Shown: piece after piece, positions 52,649 through 61,166 of the stretch
How positions within the stretch are numbered: position 1 is the first letter of the stretch
Layout: each line of letters starts with the position of its first letter
DNA from: an uncultured bacterium
GTDB lineage: Bacteria > Bacteroidota > Bacteroidia > Bacteroidales > Bacteroidaceae
Reading direction: 5' to 3'
NCBI GenBank assembly: GCA_905215345.1
Contig: CAJMPR010000004.1
Location: 62,001-126,000, forward strand
Length of the DNA stretch: 64,000 nt
Program-made: the position numbers and the translations under genes
Notes under the pieces: generated by a model
Seen by the model: the letters and a program-made list of their open reading frames with translations, nothing else
What the model was told of the DNA's origin: nothing
Database searches by the model: none

Positions 52649-54460
52649 ATGAGAGGTATTCGTATTTTATGCATTATATGGCTGTCGCTGATGGCGAACG
52701 GGGTTTCTGCCCAGTTGGTAGAGAAAGTGCTTCATATTATAGAAAAAGACAGTTTGAATCCGGTTTCATCTGTACGGACGGATTCCGATTCAGCAGTATC
52801 GTTGTCGGCGGTAAGGCAGGAATTAGAAACGGCCAGGCTGAATGAAGCGAACTTACGTATGGAGGTGGAACAACTGAGACTTGCCAGTTATGCGGCAGAC
52901 TCCACCAAACTGGCACAGCAGAAGTTGCGCATTGACTCGTTGAGGGCGGTAACTGCCGGAGTACCGGTAGTGGTTGAAGGAGATACGCTGTTCTATCTTT
53001 ATGCCAAACGTGGTGGACATACTCCCCAGCAACGTGCAGAAATGGATGCCGCAGCTATTACGGAGTTAGGTAAGCGTTTCAATTTGCGTCCCGACTCTCT
53101 ATATATAGAAAGCAGTGACATCGTTACTGATTTGATGTATGGCAGCAAGGTGATTGCTTCTTTTATCGATCAGGATGGTTTGTGGGAGAACTGTACCCGT
53201 GACCAACTGGCAGCCCATAACCGGAAGATTGTTGTAGACAAACTCAAAGTGATGAAGGAGGAACACAGTCTCTGGCAGTTGGGTAAACACATATTGTACT
53301 TTATCCTGGTACTTGCAGGGCAATATCTTCTTTTTAGAGTGACAATCTGGCTTTTCAAGAAACTGAAAGTACGCATACAGAAATTGAAAGACACCAGGTT
53401 AAAGCCTATCTCTGTGCAGGATTATGTACTTCTGGATACGCAAAAGCAGGTCAATCTCCTTATATTCTCTTCAAACCTGTTGCGATACCTTGTTATGCTC
53501 CTTCAGTTAGTGCTGACGGTTCCTTTATTATTTGCCATCTTCCCGCAGACTAAAAACCTGGCATACCAGTTGCTTTCTTATATCTGGAATCCGGTAAAGA
53601 TGATTTTCCATTCGGTAATAGACTACATACCGAATCTTTTTATCATTGTTGTAATATGGTATGCTGTAAAGTATCTGATAAGGTTTGTCTATTACCTGAC
53701 TAATGAGGTGAAAACCGAGCGGTTGAAGATACGTGGCTTCTATTCCGACTGGGCTGAACCGACATTCCATATCATCCGTTTCCTGCTTTATGCTTTTATG
53801 ATTGCGATGATTTATCCTTATCTGCCCGGTGCCGGAAATGGTGTGTTCCAGGGAATATCGGTATTTGTCGGATTAATTGTATCGCTCGGTTCGAGTACGG
53901 TTATCGGAAACATTATAGCCGGGTTGGTGATTACCTATATGCGTCCTTTCAAGTTGGGCGACCGTATCAAGTTGAATGATACTACGGGAAACGTAATCGA
54001 GAAGACCCCCCTTGTTACCCGCATCCGTACCCCGAAGAATGAGGTGGTGACAATCCCCAATTCATTTATCATGTCTTCCCATACTGTAAATTACAGTGCT
54101 TCGGCACGGGAGTACGGACTGATTATTCATTCCGAGGTAACCATCGGTTATGATGCTCCGTGGCGGCAAGTACATCAGTTGTTGATAGAGGCGGCATTGA
54201 ATACTCCCGGTGTGATAGACGATCCACGTCCTTTTGTGCTTGAGACTTCGTTGAGCGATTGGTATCCGGTGTATCAGGTGAACGCTTATATCAAGGAAGC
54301 TGACCGCCTGGCACAGATATATTCGGACTTGCATCAGAATATCCAGGATCGTTTTAATGAGGCGGGTGTGGAGATTATGTCACCGCATTATATGGCTATG
54401 CGCGATGGTAATGAAACGACCATACCTAAAGACGATTTACGCCCGAAGGATAATAAATAA
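52649..54460 (+). CDS. MscS-family mechanosensitive ion channel with periplasmic N-terminal domain
   Basis: A 603-residue protein with a signal peptide (to about residue 21), a periplasmic region with a coiled-coil-like stretch (about 50-95) and a further soluble part to about 205. Five hydrophobic segments follow, then the MscS core: the pore-lining TM3 (FVGLIVSLGSSTVIGNIIAG, rich in Gly and Ala/Ser), the beta domain (GDRIKLNDTTGNVIEKTPLVTRIRTP, IPNSFIMSSHTVNYS) and the C-terminal alpha/beta cage. It relieves turgor after osmotic downshift. The extra N-terminal domain places it with the larger MscS-like channels. Single-gene unit, convergent with the metallophosphoesterase gene. Confidence 0.92.
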   Translation: MRGIRILCIIWLSLMANGVSAQLVEKVLHIIEKDSLNPVSSVRTDSDSAVSLSAVRQELETARLNEANLRMEVEQLRLASYAADSTKLAQQKLRIDSLRAVTAGVPVVVEGDTLFYLYAKRGGHTPQQRAEMDAAAITELGKRFNLRPDSLYIESSDIVTDLMYGSKVIASFIDQDGLWENCTRDQLAAHNRKIVVDKLKVMKEEHSLWQLGKHILYFILVLAGQYLLFRVTIWLFKKLKVRIQKLKDTRLKPISVQDYVLLDTQKQVNLLIFSSNLLRYLVMLLQLVLTVPLLFAIFPQTKNLAYQLLSYIWNPVKMIFHSVIDYIPNLFIIVVIWYAVKYLIRFVYYLTNEVKTERLKIRGFYSDWAEPTFHIIRFLLYAFMIAMIYPYLPGAGNGVFQGISVFVGLIVSLGSSTVIGNIIAGLVITYMRPFKLGDRIKLNDTTGNVIEKTPLVTRIRTPKNEVVTIPNSFIMSSHTVNYSASAREYGLIIHSEVTIGYDAPWRQVHQLLIEAALNTPGVIDDPRPFVLETSLSDWYPVYQVNAYIKEADRLAQIYSDLHQNIQDRFNEAGVEIMSPHYMAMRDGNETTIPKDDLRPKDNK

Positions 54461-54474
54461 AGTTATTCTATTTT

Positions 54475-54579
54475 TTAGGCACAGATTACGCCGATTACAC
54501 GAATTAAAGGAATTCATATAATTTTCTCATTATACAATGAATAACCTTAATTCGTGTAATCGGCGTAATCCGTGCCTAA
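54475..54579. repeat. Long inverted repeat between convergent genes
   Basis: A 36-base left arm (54475-54510) pairs with a 35-base right arm (54545-54579) with one mismatch and one bulge; the loop is 34 bases. The arms contain GATTACGCCGATTACACG. It could form a long hairpin on either strand and end both convergent transcripts. The GATTACxCxGATTACACG-like wording resembles dispersed Bacteroidetes intergenic repeats, which I cannot verify here. Confidence 0.8.
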
Positions 54580-54618
54580 ACTTATCGCCTTAATGGTGAC
54601 TTTTAGTGCACCTTATCC

Positions 54619-55551
54619 TTATTTGCTGCGTGTCACCGTATGCAGCACATTCCCCTTTTTATCAATCATGCGTAGTTCCAGGCTCTTTTTATTAGCCGAA
54701 ACTACTGAGAAGCCGGGCTCAGAACTACAAAACACTGTTCCTTCAATGGGCTTTACCTTGCGGCTCAAAGAACCTGATGAATTAGTGATGTAATCGGTAT
54801 TACTTCCCGATACACGTACATGCTGGAAGTTATGGATGTGTCCGCATATATACATATCTACTTTGTGTTTGCGTAAAACAGGGTCGAGACGTTGCTGTAA
54901 ATCCGTGCGTTCACTTTGGTCTTTCGGGGTTTCTGCGTAGATGGGATGATGGCCGGCTACGATTACCCAATCTTCTTTGGCGGCATTCAGTACGCTGTCC
55001 AGCCAGGCAAGTTGTTTTTTATAATCCTGCTTGCCGGCATCGGGATATTGGCTGCTTTCGTTACGGTATTTATCAATCATCGGGGCTGTGTCTACCCATA
55101 CAACTCGTATAGTGATACCATCGTCTTCAAAAGCTTTGGTATAGTAACGGGCGGGCATCGTCCAGCGGCGGCTCACGTTGCTATAATCTATTACAGCCTG
55201 TGTGTTACCGCGATATTCGTGATTGCCCAACAAAGGAAACCAGTCAATCATCAGTTCCGGGTGGCTGTAGATTAGTTCGTAGTTAGTCATCCAAAGCGGA
55301 TCGTTCACGCTGCGTACACCTTCAAAGTGGTGTACGTCGCCGGTAGCAAGCACGAACTCAGGACCTATTTCTTCGCCCATAGTCCCCATTAGTTCGGCAA
55401 TCGGTTTCTGGTCGTAATAACCGTTACGTCCAAGGTCATTGGCAACGTAGAAGTTGAACTTCTTGTCGAAGATGGAGTAATCGGTGATTTGCGCAGTTAT
55501 TGTCAGATTGCTGAGGACAGCAACAAAGAGTAAAAGGATTAATTTCTTCAT
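54619..55551 (-). CDS. Exported metallophosphoesterase (purple acid phosphatase-like)
   Basis: A 310-residue periplasmic or secreted enzyme; the ATG at 55551 opens the signal peptide (ending TITAQ). Calcineurin-like metal ligands are visible: NFYVANDLGRNG (usual GDWG region altered), ATGDVHHFEG, LGNHEYRG, AGHHPIYAE and CGHIHNFQHV. The order matches tartrate-resistant/purple acid phosphatases. It should hydrolyse phosphate monoesters. It is 69 bases downstream of the TonB-receptor gene on the minus strand, and the pair is probably one operon, so it may free phosphate or a phosphorylated ligand for uptake. Confidence 0.87.
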   Translation of the reverse strand: MKKLILLLFVAVLSNLTITAQITDYSIFDKKFNFYVANDLGRNGYYDQKPIAELMGTMGEEIGPEFVLATGDVHHFEGVRSVNDPLWMTNYELIYSHPELMIDWFPLLGNHEYRGNTQAVIDYSNVSRRWTMPARYYTKAFEDDGITIRVVWVDTAPMIDKYRNESSQYPDAGKQDYKKQLAWLDSVLNAAKEDWVIVAGHHPIYAETPKDQSERTDLQQRLDPVLRKHKVDMYICGHIHNFQHVRVSGSNTDYITNSSGSLSRKVKPIEGTVFCSSEPGFSVVSANKKSLELRMIDKKGNVLHTVTRSK

Positions 55552-55620
55552 AATTGTTGTTTTGAGTTTTATAAATAAAGCTGTTATCCGCAAGGGAGTC
55601 TTGCTCCAGCACTACGCTGG

Positions 55621-58389
55621 TTAAAAGTTGATTTTTACTCCCGCGTTCACTTTTACGCCGTAATACTCGGCCTGCATGGTGCGGTCTTTCGTTCCCTGAT
55701 AGTAACGTAACGGCTGGTTCAGCAAGTTGTTTGCTTCGGCATAGAAAGTCGTTTTAATCTTTTTGCCGAATGTATAGCTTGCGTTGGCATCCATATAGTT
55801 CACTTTGTCGTAATAGCGGTCGTAGAAGGCTGTTTCACCCATCTCGTCGATGAAGTCCGAAGCGAAGTTATAACTCAAACGGATATTCAACCCGCCTTTT
55901 TCAAAATAGAGTGATGCATTCGCTGTATGCTCCGGTGAACCCGGTAAGCTGAGTCCTTTTTCATTTTCACGGCCTTCGAAGTTGAAATCTTCTACGCGAG
56001 AGTGTGTATAAGTATATGTTCCGTAGAAACCTACGCATTTCAATGCGGGAGCGATGAAGCTGAAATCACGTTGGTAGGAAAGCTCCACACCGATGAGATT
56101 GGCATTACCTGCGTTCTTGGGTTGTGTAAAACGGTTGTAGACATTACCTAGGTATTCGTAATTGGTGCTGACCTGGTCTACGATGAAATTATCAATCTTT
56201 TTGTAGAAGATACCGGCGCTTACCAGACCGATGCTGCGGAAATAATAGTCGGCACTCAAGTCAAAGTTGTAAGACATGGTCGGTTTCAAGTCAGGATTGC
56301 CGATCGTTATTTCGTTGTCCGAGCGTTTAATGTTTACACTGGGCACAAGTGCCGAGTACTTGGGACGTGATAAAGTTTGAGTAAACGAACCGCGCACTTT
56401 GAAATCTTCGTTTACGTTCCACTTGGCAAGCAAAGACGGCAGGAAGTTGATATAGCTGTTTCTCTTGCGTTCGGTAGGGGTAGTAAGGTCTTCGTCGGCA
56501 TCATAAGTACGTCCGGTATAAGCCAAACTGGTATTTTCTACACGAAGACCGGTCATCAGTTCAACTCTATCCGTTAACTTCTGGTCGAAGCGGATGTAGC
56601 CGGAGCTAATCGTTTCGCGAGCCTCAAAATTACCGGCAAGTTCCTCCTGAACCTGTTCTTTCTCGAAAAGCGTGCTGTTGTTCAAGTCCAGTGAACCGGT
56701 ATATTCTTTGCTTGCAAATATCCCTGTCTGATATTTTGCGTTGGGCATAAAGTGCTTGTTAGTCTGGTCTACCGTATTCTTCAGGCTGTTTTCCATGAAA
56801 GCATCTTCATCAATCGGAGCGTATTCATAGAAATCGACTGTTTTGTCTTTGGTCTTACGAACGACTTTGGTACCGAACTTAAGCTTGTTGCCATTCTTGA
56901 AAGGTAATTTGAAGTTGGCGGCGAACTTAAGGTCTTGTTCCTTGATATCTTCTTGTTGCTCGGTCAACTCTTTCAAGCCGAATTCATCGTTGAAAGTCAT
57001 CGTGTATCCTTCTTTGGGCGAAGCGAACGGCTGACGTTCATCACTCAAGTCCATATTGAACTTTTGTTTTTTGAGTTGGAAGTCGATGTAACGTTCGTTA
57101 GGACGTTCTTCGGTTGCTTTGGCATAGCTTGCGTGCCAGTCCATAGAAAGCGGACCGAAAAGATGTTCGCCTCCGAGTGCGAAGTCCATGGTACGTTGGC
57201 GCTCCAAACGGGCGTTGCGGTTGTCCGGCGTACCGGCTTTGGTCTGTATACGTACAGTGGCATTGCCGTCGGCATCGAGGTCTTTCAAGTTGGTACGGTA
57301 GCGGTTTTCCCAGTCATTACGGTTGTTGAAGATACCTTTGAACGTGAGCTTATGATTGGCATTGATGTCCCAGTCCAAAGCGGCAGAATAGCTCTGACGC
57401 TCACGTGTAACGTAGTATTGGCGGATTTGGTAATCGTTGACATATACCTTGCCGTCTTCGTCCTGTTCCCATGTAAACTCGGTGTCGTACGAACCAGAAG
57501 GGGCATTCTGGTAAGAAGCGGATACAATCAATCCCAACTTGTCATTGAAGAAGCGGTCACCGTATGTAAGTCCCAGGTTTAACTGTGCTTTTTGGCTAAT
57601 CCAGTTGTAACCCGTTCCGGCAGTTGCCGCAATGGTGCGTTTGTAAGGTGAGTTTTTGGTAATGAGGTTGATGGAACCACCGATAGCGTCGGCATCCATG
57701 TCAGCAGTTACTACTTTATTCACTTCAATGGTCTGAATCATATCTGCCGGAATCAAGTCGAGCTGTACATTACGCGTATCGCCCTCGGCGGAAGGTACGC
57801 GATTACCGTTGATAGTAACCGAGCTAAGGTCTGCGCTTGTTCCGCGAACCTGGCCGAAACGGGCTTCTCCCTGGTCGTACTGTACGTTAATACCGGAAAT
57901 ACGTTTCAGTGCGTCACCGATATTGGAATCGGGGAACTTGCCTACCTGGTCGGCAGAAACGACATTGGTGATACCCAGATTATTCTTTTGTGAGTTGATA
58001 GCGCGGCGTTGTCCCTGGAAAGCACCGCCAACTACTATTTCCTGCAATTCAACTCCTTCGTTCATAACCACATCTTTCTCTAAAGTATGTCCGGCAGGAA
58101 TGGTGATTTTCAGTTCTACGGGAGAATACCCTACGTAGCTCACCTTTACTGTATAAGTTCCCGGGTCAAGGTTAGAGAATGTGTAGAAGCCGTTGACGTC
58201 GCTTGTCACACCTGTGTGTAGTTTTTCGATGTAGATAGAAGCGCCCGGGAGAGTTTGTTTTGTAGCGTCGATGATACGACCGCGCATCGTACCTTGTTTA
58301 ACAACGTTTGCTTTTTCATCAGCCATGATTGTATTGCTGATTGTTGCAGTTAGGAGCAAAACTAAGAATGCCCTTACGATTTGTTTCAT
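55621..58389 (-). CDS. TonB-dependent receptor with carboxypeptidase-D-like N-terminal domain
   Basis: A 922-residue outer-membrane receptor: signal peptide to about residue 23, a CarboxypepD_reg-like domain (MRGRIIDATKQTLPGASIYI), a TonB box (LQEIVVGG), a plug domain (NIGDALKRISGINVQYDQGE, QTIEVNKVVTADMDADAIGG) and a 22-strand-type barrel ending NAGVKINF. It lacks a SusD partner and the SusC signature, so it is a general TonB receptor of the TIGR01782-like type. The neighbouring phosphatase suggests a phosphate-containing ligand, but this is inference. Confidence 0.93.
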   Translation of the reverse strand: MKQIVRAFLVLLLTATISNTIMADEKANVVKQGTMRGRIIDATKQTLPGASIYIEKLHTGVTSDVNGFYTFSNLDPGTYTVKVSYVGYSPVELKITIPAGHTLEKDVVMNEGVELQEIVVGGAFQGQRRAINSQKNNLGITNVVSADQVGKFPDSNIGDALKRISGINVQYDQGEARFGQVRGTSADLSSVTINGNRVPSAEGDTRNVQLDLIPADMIQTIEVNKVVTADMDADAIGGSINLITKNSPYKRTIAATAGTGYNWISQKAQLNLGLTYGDRFFNDKLGLIVSASYQNAPSGSYDTEFTWEQDEDGKVYVNDYQIRQYYVTRERQSYSAALDWDINANHKLTFKGIFNNRNDWENRYRTNLKDLDADGNATVRIQTKAGTPDNRNARLERQRTMDFALGGEHLFGPLSMDWHASYAKATEERPNERYIDFQLKKQKFNMDLSDERQPFASPKEGYTMTFNDEFGLKELTEQQEDIKEQDLKFAANFKLPFKNGNKLKFGTKVVRKTKDKTVDFYEYAPIDEDAFMENSLKNTVDQTNKHFMPNAKYQTGIFASKEYTGSLDLNNSTLFEKEQVQEELAGNFEARETISSGYIRFDQKLTDRVELMTGLRVENTSLAYTGRTYDADEDLTTPTERKRNSYINFLPSLLAKWNVNEDFKVRGSFTQTLSRPKYSALVPSVNIKRSDNEITIGNPDLKPTMSYNFDLSADYYFRSIGLVSAGIFYKKIDNFIVDQVSTNYEYLGNVYNRFTQPKNAGNANLIGVELSYQRDFSFIAPALKCVGFYGTYTYTHSRVEDFNFEGRENEKGLSLPGSPEHTANASLYFEKGGLNIRLSYNFASDFIDEMGETAFYDRYYDKVNYMDANASYTFGKKIKTTFYAEANNLLNQPLRYYQGTKDRTMQAEYYGVKVNAGVKINF

Positions 58390-58418
58390 ACTTATTATAG
58401 TCTGTTAATAATTTGCTG

Positions 58419-58426
58419 CAAAAGTA
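58419..58426 (-). promoter_or_regulatory. -7 box of the TonB receptor gene
   Basis: The minus strand reads TACTTTTG (complement of 58419-58426), 30 bases before the start codon. No -33 TTTG is present at the right distance, which suggests activator-dependent expression. Confidence 0.55.
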
Positions 58427-58675
58427 GAGGGCTGTCGTTACGTGCATTTTACGGGAGGTTGAAGAAAGGGTAACAATTATGCTACAATACGGTTACATGC
58501 ATTATTCTATATAATACGGTGAGAAAGATGCCAGGAAGAAAGCAAAATCTGTATTTTACTGACATCACTGTTTCCCGGGAAAGAGTAAAATAGAGAATAA
58601 TAGTATGGAAAGAGAATAAATATTGCAGTTTTTTTGTATAATGTGCGTGCTTTATGCAGTTCTTACCTGAGAAAA

Positions 58676-58789
58676 GTTAATATCATAGTAGTAATCTGTT
58701 AATATGATACCAGTAAAAGGTTAACTTCATACCAGTAAAACGTCAACTTCCTCTACGTAAAGTTCAGGTTTACTCGTATAATGTAAAAC
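58676..58789. repeat. Tandem 22-bp imperfect repeats upstream of the TonB receptor gene
   Basis: Units at 58676-58697, 58698-58719, 58720-58741 and 58742-58763 are directly adjacent, with a fifth related unit at 58768-58789. The core is GTTAAnnTnATACCAGTAAAA; units two and three are the most alike. ACGTAAAGTT (58755-58764) and AACTTTACGT (58787-58796) also form an inverted pair. A helix-phased array of this kind suggests protein binding. In the rest of the 58390-58992 gap I see the -7 box and AT-rich DNA with no supported gene. Confidence 0.65.
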
Positions 58790-58992
58790 TTTACGTTGAG
58801 AGAAGCAAAATAAGGGCATAAGGGAAGGACTTTGCGATTTATTAGAAGCGTTCCATCTTTATTATCTTTCTGTAATATAGTAAGTTATGAAATTCTGTTC
58901 GCGTATTCCCGTTTATACAGGTGGTAGGGCGTAAATAACGCATCCTGATACGGGTAGAAATGCAAAGTGTCAAAATGAAAACGAAAGATGTC

Positions 58993-60195
58993 CTATGGTT
59001 GGCAAGCAATAAGCACTTTCTTTTCATTCACCAATGTGGTAGCGAATAAATAAGTATTGCCTCCTTCTGCCAATTTCAGCCGTTTGCGTAGTTCGGCAAC
59101 GCTTGCGGGGAAATTTCGTACGGTAAGGTTCGCTTTCTTTTCTGTTCCTAACATATCTTTTATTTCATTCTTGCTGAATCCGCAACTATTCAAGATATGG
59201 AATTTTCGTCCGGGGAAGTCAGGAAGATAGGTGTCGGAAGTGTATAGGTGGCTGTTGGGGTGTAATTTCTCTACCCCATACGCAGAAGATATACAACGGA
59301 ATGCTCCGGCTTTCAGTAGGGAAGCGTTAGGCTCGTATAGATAGGCTTTCAGTGTGGAAGCATAGTTACATGCACTGTCTTTCTCTTGTTGGCGGGTAAA
59401 GGTGAATGATTGAGGAGATTGTGCAGACGTCAGGTTGATGCAATGAATGGGAACTTCTTCTGTGGAAAGGCTTTCATCGTGTCCCAATACGAGCAACAGC
59501 TCTTTACATTCGTTGTGTGCCGAGACGATATGTACCTCTTGCACATGTTTCAAATCGTGGATTGCCAGCGTTAAATCGAGCATAGGGGATAATTTTACTA
59601 ACACATGCTGCGCTTTCTCAAGTAGTAAAGTTTCCAAGGCGGATACATCCGGTTCACAGTCACTTATAGCTACAGTTTTTCCGCCCTTTCCGTCACGCCG
59701 GGCAGGGTCTATAAATATCCAGTCGACAGGAGACATGGTTTGCAGGTACTGAACACTATCGTCGTGGCAGACGGTGAGTTGCGGTAAGTCTAAAAGCGGA
59801 AAGTTATGGGAAGCGATTTCGCACAACGCCTTTTGGCGCTCCACATAAGTGGCTTGTTTAAAGCAGGCTGATATAAAGGAACAATCAATGCCAAACCCGC
59901 CTGTAAGGTCGGTGAAGGTGTCATGTCGGGTTGCTGAATTTGCAATAAGCTCCGCTTTGTATCGGGCTGTTATCTCCGATGAACACTGTTCCAGGGAAAG
60001 ATGCAACGGATAGAGAATACCCTCTTTGTCCGCCCAAGTCGGTACTTTTATTCCGGCCACCTGGTGTCCTGCAATTTGCGTAATAGCTGTCGGCATGTCT
60101 ACCGCAGGATATTTACGGGCTTGCAAAGCGAGATGGCGTACATCGTCGTCAAGATGTTTGCGGATAAAACGGAGGGTTTCTTCAGTCAGTGTCAT
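58993..60195 (-). CDS. Class I SAM-dependent methyltransferase with THUMP-like C-terminal domain
   Basis: A 400-residue cytoplasmic protein. Residues 1-90 form a helical N-terminal region; the methyltransferase core has motif I as DLTGGFGIDCSF (near residue 95) and motif IV as FIDPARRD. The C-terminal part (FPGRKFHILNSCGFSKNEI, LTVRNFPASVAELRKRLKL) matches the THUMP-like domain of a conserved Bacteroidetes family. RNA methylation is likely but the target is unknown. The start at 60195 is preferred over 60210, since the -7 box at 60219-60226 predicts transcription start near 60212. Confidence 0.85.
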   Translation of the reverse strand: MTLTEETLRFIRKHLDDDVRHLALQARKYPAVDMPTAITQIAGHQVAGIKVPTWADKEGILYPLHLSLEQCSSEITARYKAELIANSATRHDTFTDLTGGFGIDCSFISACFKQATYVERQKALCEIASHNFPLLDLPQLTVCHDDSVQYLQTMSPVDWIFIDPARRDGKGGKTVAISDCEPDVSALETLLLEKAQHVLVKLSPMLDLTLAIHDLKHVQEVHIVSAHNECKELLLVLGHDESLSTEEVPIHCINLTSAQSPQSFTFTRQQEKDSACNYASTLKAYLYEPNASLLKAGAFRCISSAYGVEKLHPNSHLYTSDTYLPDFPGRKFHILNSCGFSKNEIKDMLGTEKKANLTVRNFPASVAELRKRLKLAEGGNTYLFATTLVNEKKVLIACQP

Positions 60196-60218
60196 GGACA
60201 GGTATTTCAATAACTGTG

Positions 60219-60226
60219 CAAAGATA
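60219..60226 (-). promoter_or_regulatory. -7 box of the methyltransferase gene
   Basis: The minus strand reads TATCTTTG just after the stop of the upstream dipeptidase gene, so the methyltransferase has its own promoter in addition to any read-through. Confidence 0.55.
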
Positions 60227-60234
60227 AAGAAACT

Positions 60235-61008
60235 CTACGGAATTACCTGATATTTTTCTTTGGCTGTCTGCCGGCTGTACCTGTTAAAGTGCCACCATTC
60301 GCTGGGCAACGGACGGAAACCGGCTTCTTTCATCACTTTATGCAATAACCGGCGGTTCTGCTGTTCTTGTGCGGTAATCTTTCCGGTTTGTACCAACCGG
60401 TCTTCCTGCGTGATGTGGGCTTCTTTACCGAAATAATCTACCGGAGTGCCCATTGGTAGCGGGTGTCCCTCGGCATCGAGGATACTGATGTCTACCGCCA
60501 GACCGTAATTATGTAGGCCGCCACCGTGGGCGGGGTTGGATACGTACATGTATTTCGGGGTTCCTTTCACTACATCCCACATCTTTTGCTGGATGGACAT
60601 GGGGCGCGCCGCATCATAAACGATAAGGCTATAACCGTGATGGAGTTTCTTTAAAAGTTGTTGTGCTTTCAGCAGGCTTTCCATAGCGTCGGGATGAAGA
60701 TAGGCTTCTCGCAGGTCTTCATACAAAACCTGTCCGGTAAAGTTCTCTGCATGGGTATATAGCAGGTTTATGGCAATGGTGCTGTCTGCCTGGGCTATAT
60801 TGATAAAGCCGAGGGAATCCAGGTAACAGGCTGTCTTACTTTTTGCGGGATATACTATCTTTTCGGTATCTGCGATGCTGTCGGTTACTTGCCGGGTGAC
60901 AATGCTGTCTTCTATCGGTACTTCTTGTGCGGCATGTTGCTGCCGGCAACCACTCAAGATAGTAAGCAGGACACAGAGGAGGAAGATATGTCTTGTAAAT
61001 TTTATCAT
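60235..61008 (-). CDS. M15D D-alanyl-D-alanine dipeptidase (VanX/DdpX-like) lipoprotein
   Basis: A 257-residue lipoprotein (lipobox LTILSGC, C21). The zinc site is intact: HNYGLAVDIS (H-x6-D) and EWWHF (E and H), with the substrate Arg in YDAARPMS. VanX-like enzymes cleave D-Ala-D-Ala; in non-resistant bacteria they recycle cell-wall dipeptide. No VanA/VanH-type genes are nearby, so a housekeeping role in peptidoglycan turnover is likelier than vancomycin resistance. The promoter region carries a 13-bp inverted repeat. Confidence 0.93.
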   Translation of the reverse strand: MIKFTRHIFLLCVLLTILSGCRQQHAAQEVPIEDSIVTRQVTDSIADTEKIVYPAKSKTACYLDSLGFINIAQADSTIAINLLYTHAENFTGQVLYEDLREAYLHPDAMESLLKAQQLLKKLHHGYSLIVYDAARPMSIQQKMWDVVKGTPKYMYVSNPAHGGGLHNYGLAVDISILDAEGHPLPMGTPVDYFGKEAHITQEDRLVQTGKITAQEQQNRRLLHKVMKEAGFRPLPSEWWHFNRYSRQTAKEKYQVIP

Positions 61009-61047
61009 ATTTCAATTATCCTTGTGCGGACAAAGATAATTGAAATA
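61008..61047. promoter_or_regulatory. 13-bp inverted repeat across the promoter of the VanX-like gene
   Basis: 61008-61020 and 61035-61047 are exact reverse complements (arms TATTTCAATTATC) with a 14-base loop. The right arm overlaps the -7 box TATCTTTG (minus strand, 61031-61038), and the predicted transcription start (about 61024) falls in the loop, as for a repressor operator. A further small inverted repeat (GACTTAAT, 61067-61074 with 61083-61090) lies upstream. Confidence 0.6.
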
Positions 61048-61166
61048 AATAAATAATGTAAATCAGGACTTAATATAAGATGATTAAGTCATAACCGTAC
61101 AAAAACAAACAAAATCTTTTATGTCAAACTCGGGCTATTTAAGTACTTATGATAAAGCGGATTTTC

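Noticed and set aside
58842..59027. 61-codon frame on the minus strand after the methyltransferase gene
   Set aside because: Overlaps the end of the methyltransferase gene and has no promoter or protein-like composition.
60235..61008. Vancomycin-resistance vanX gene
   Set aside because: The enzyme family is right, but no vanH, vanA-type ligase or VanRS genes are nearby and Bacteroides-type lipoproteins of this family are common; housekeeping role preferred.
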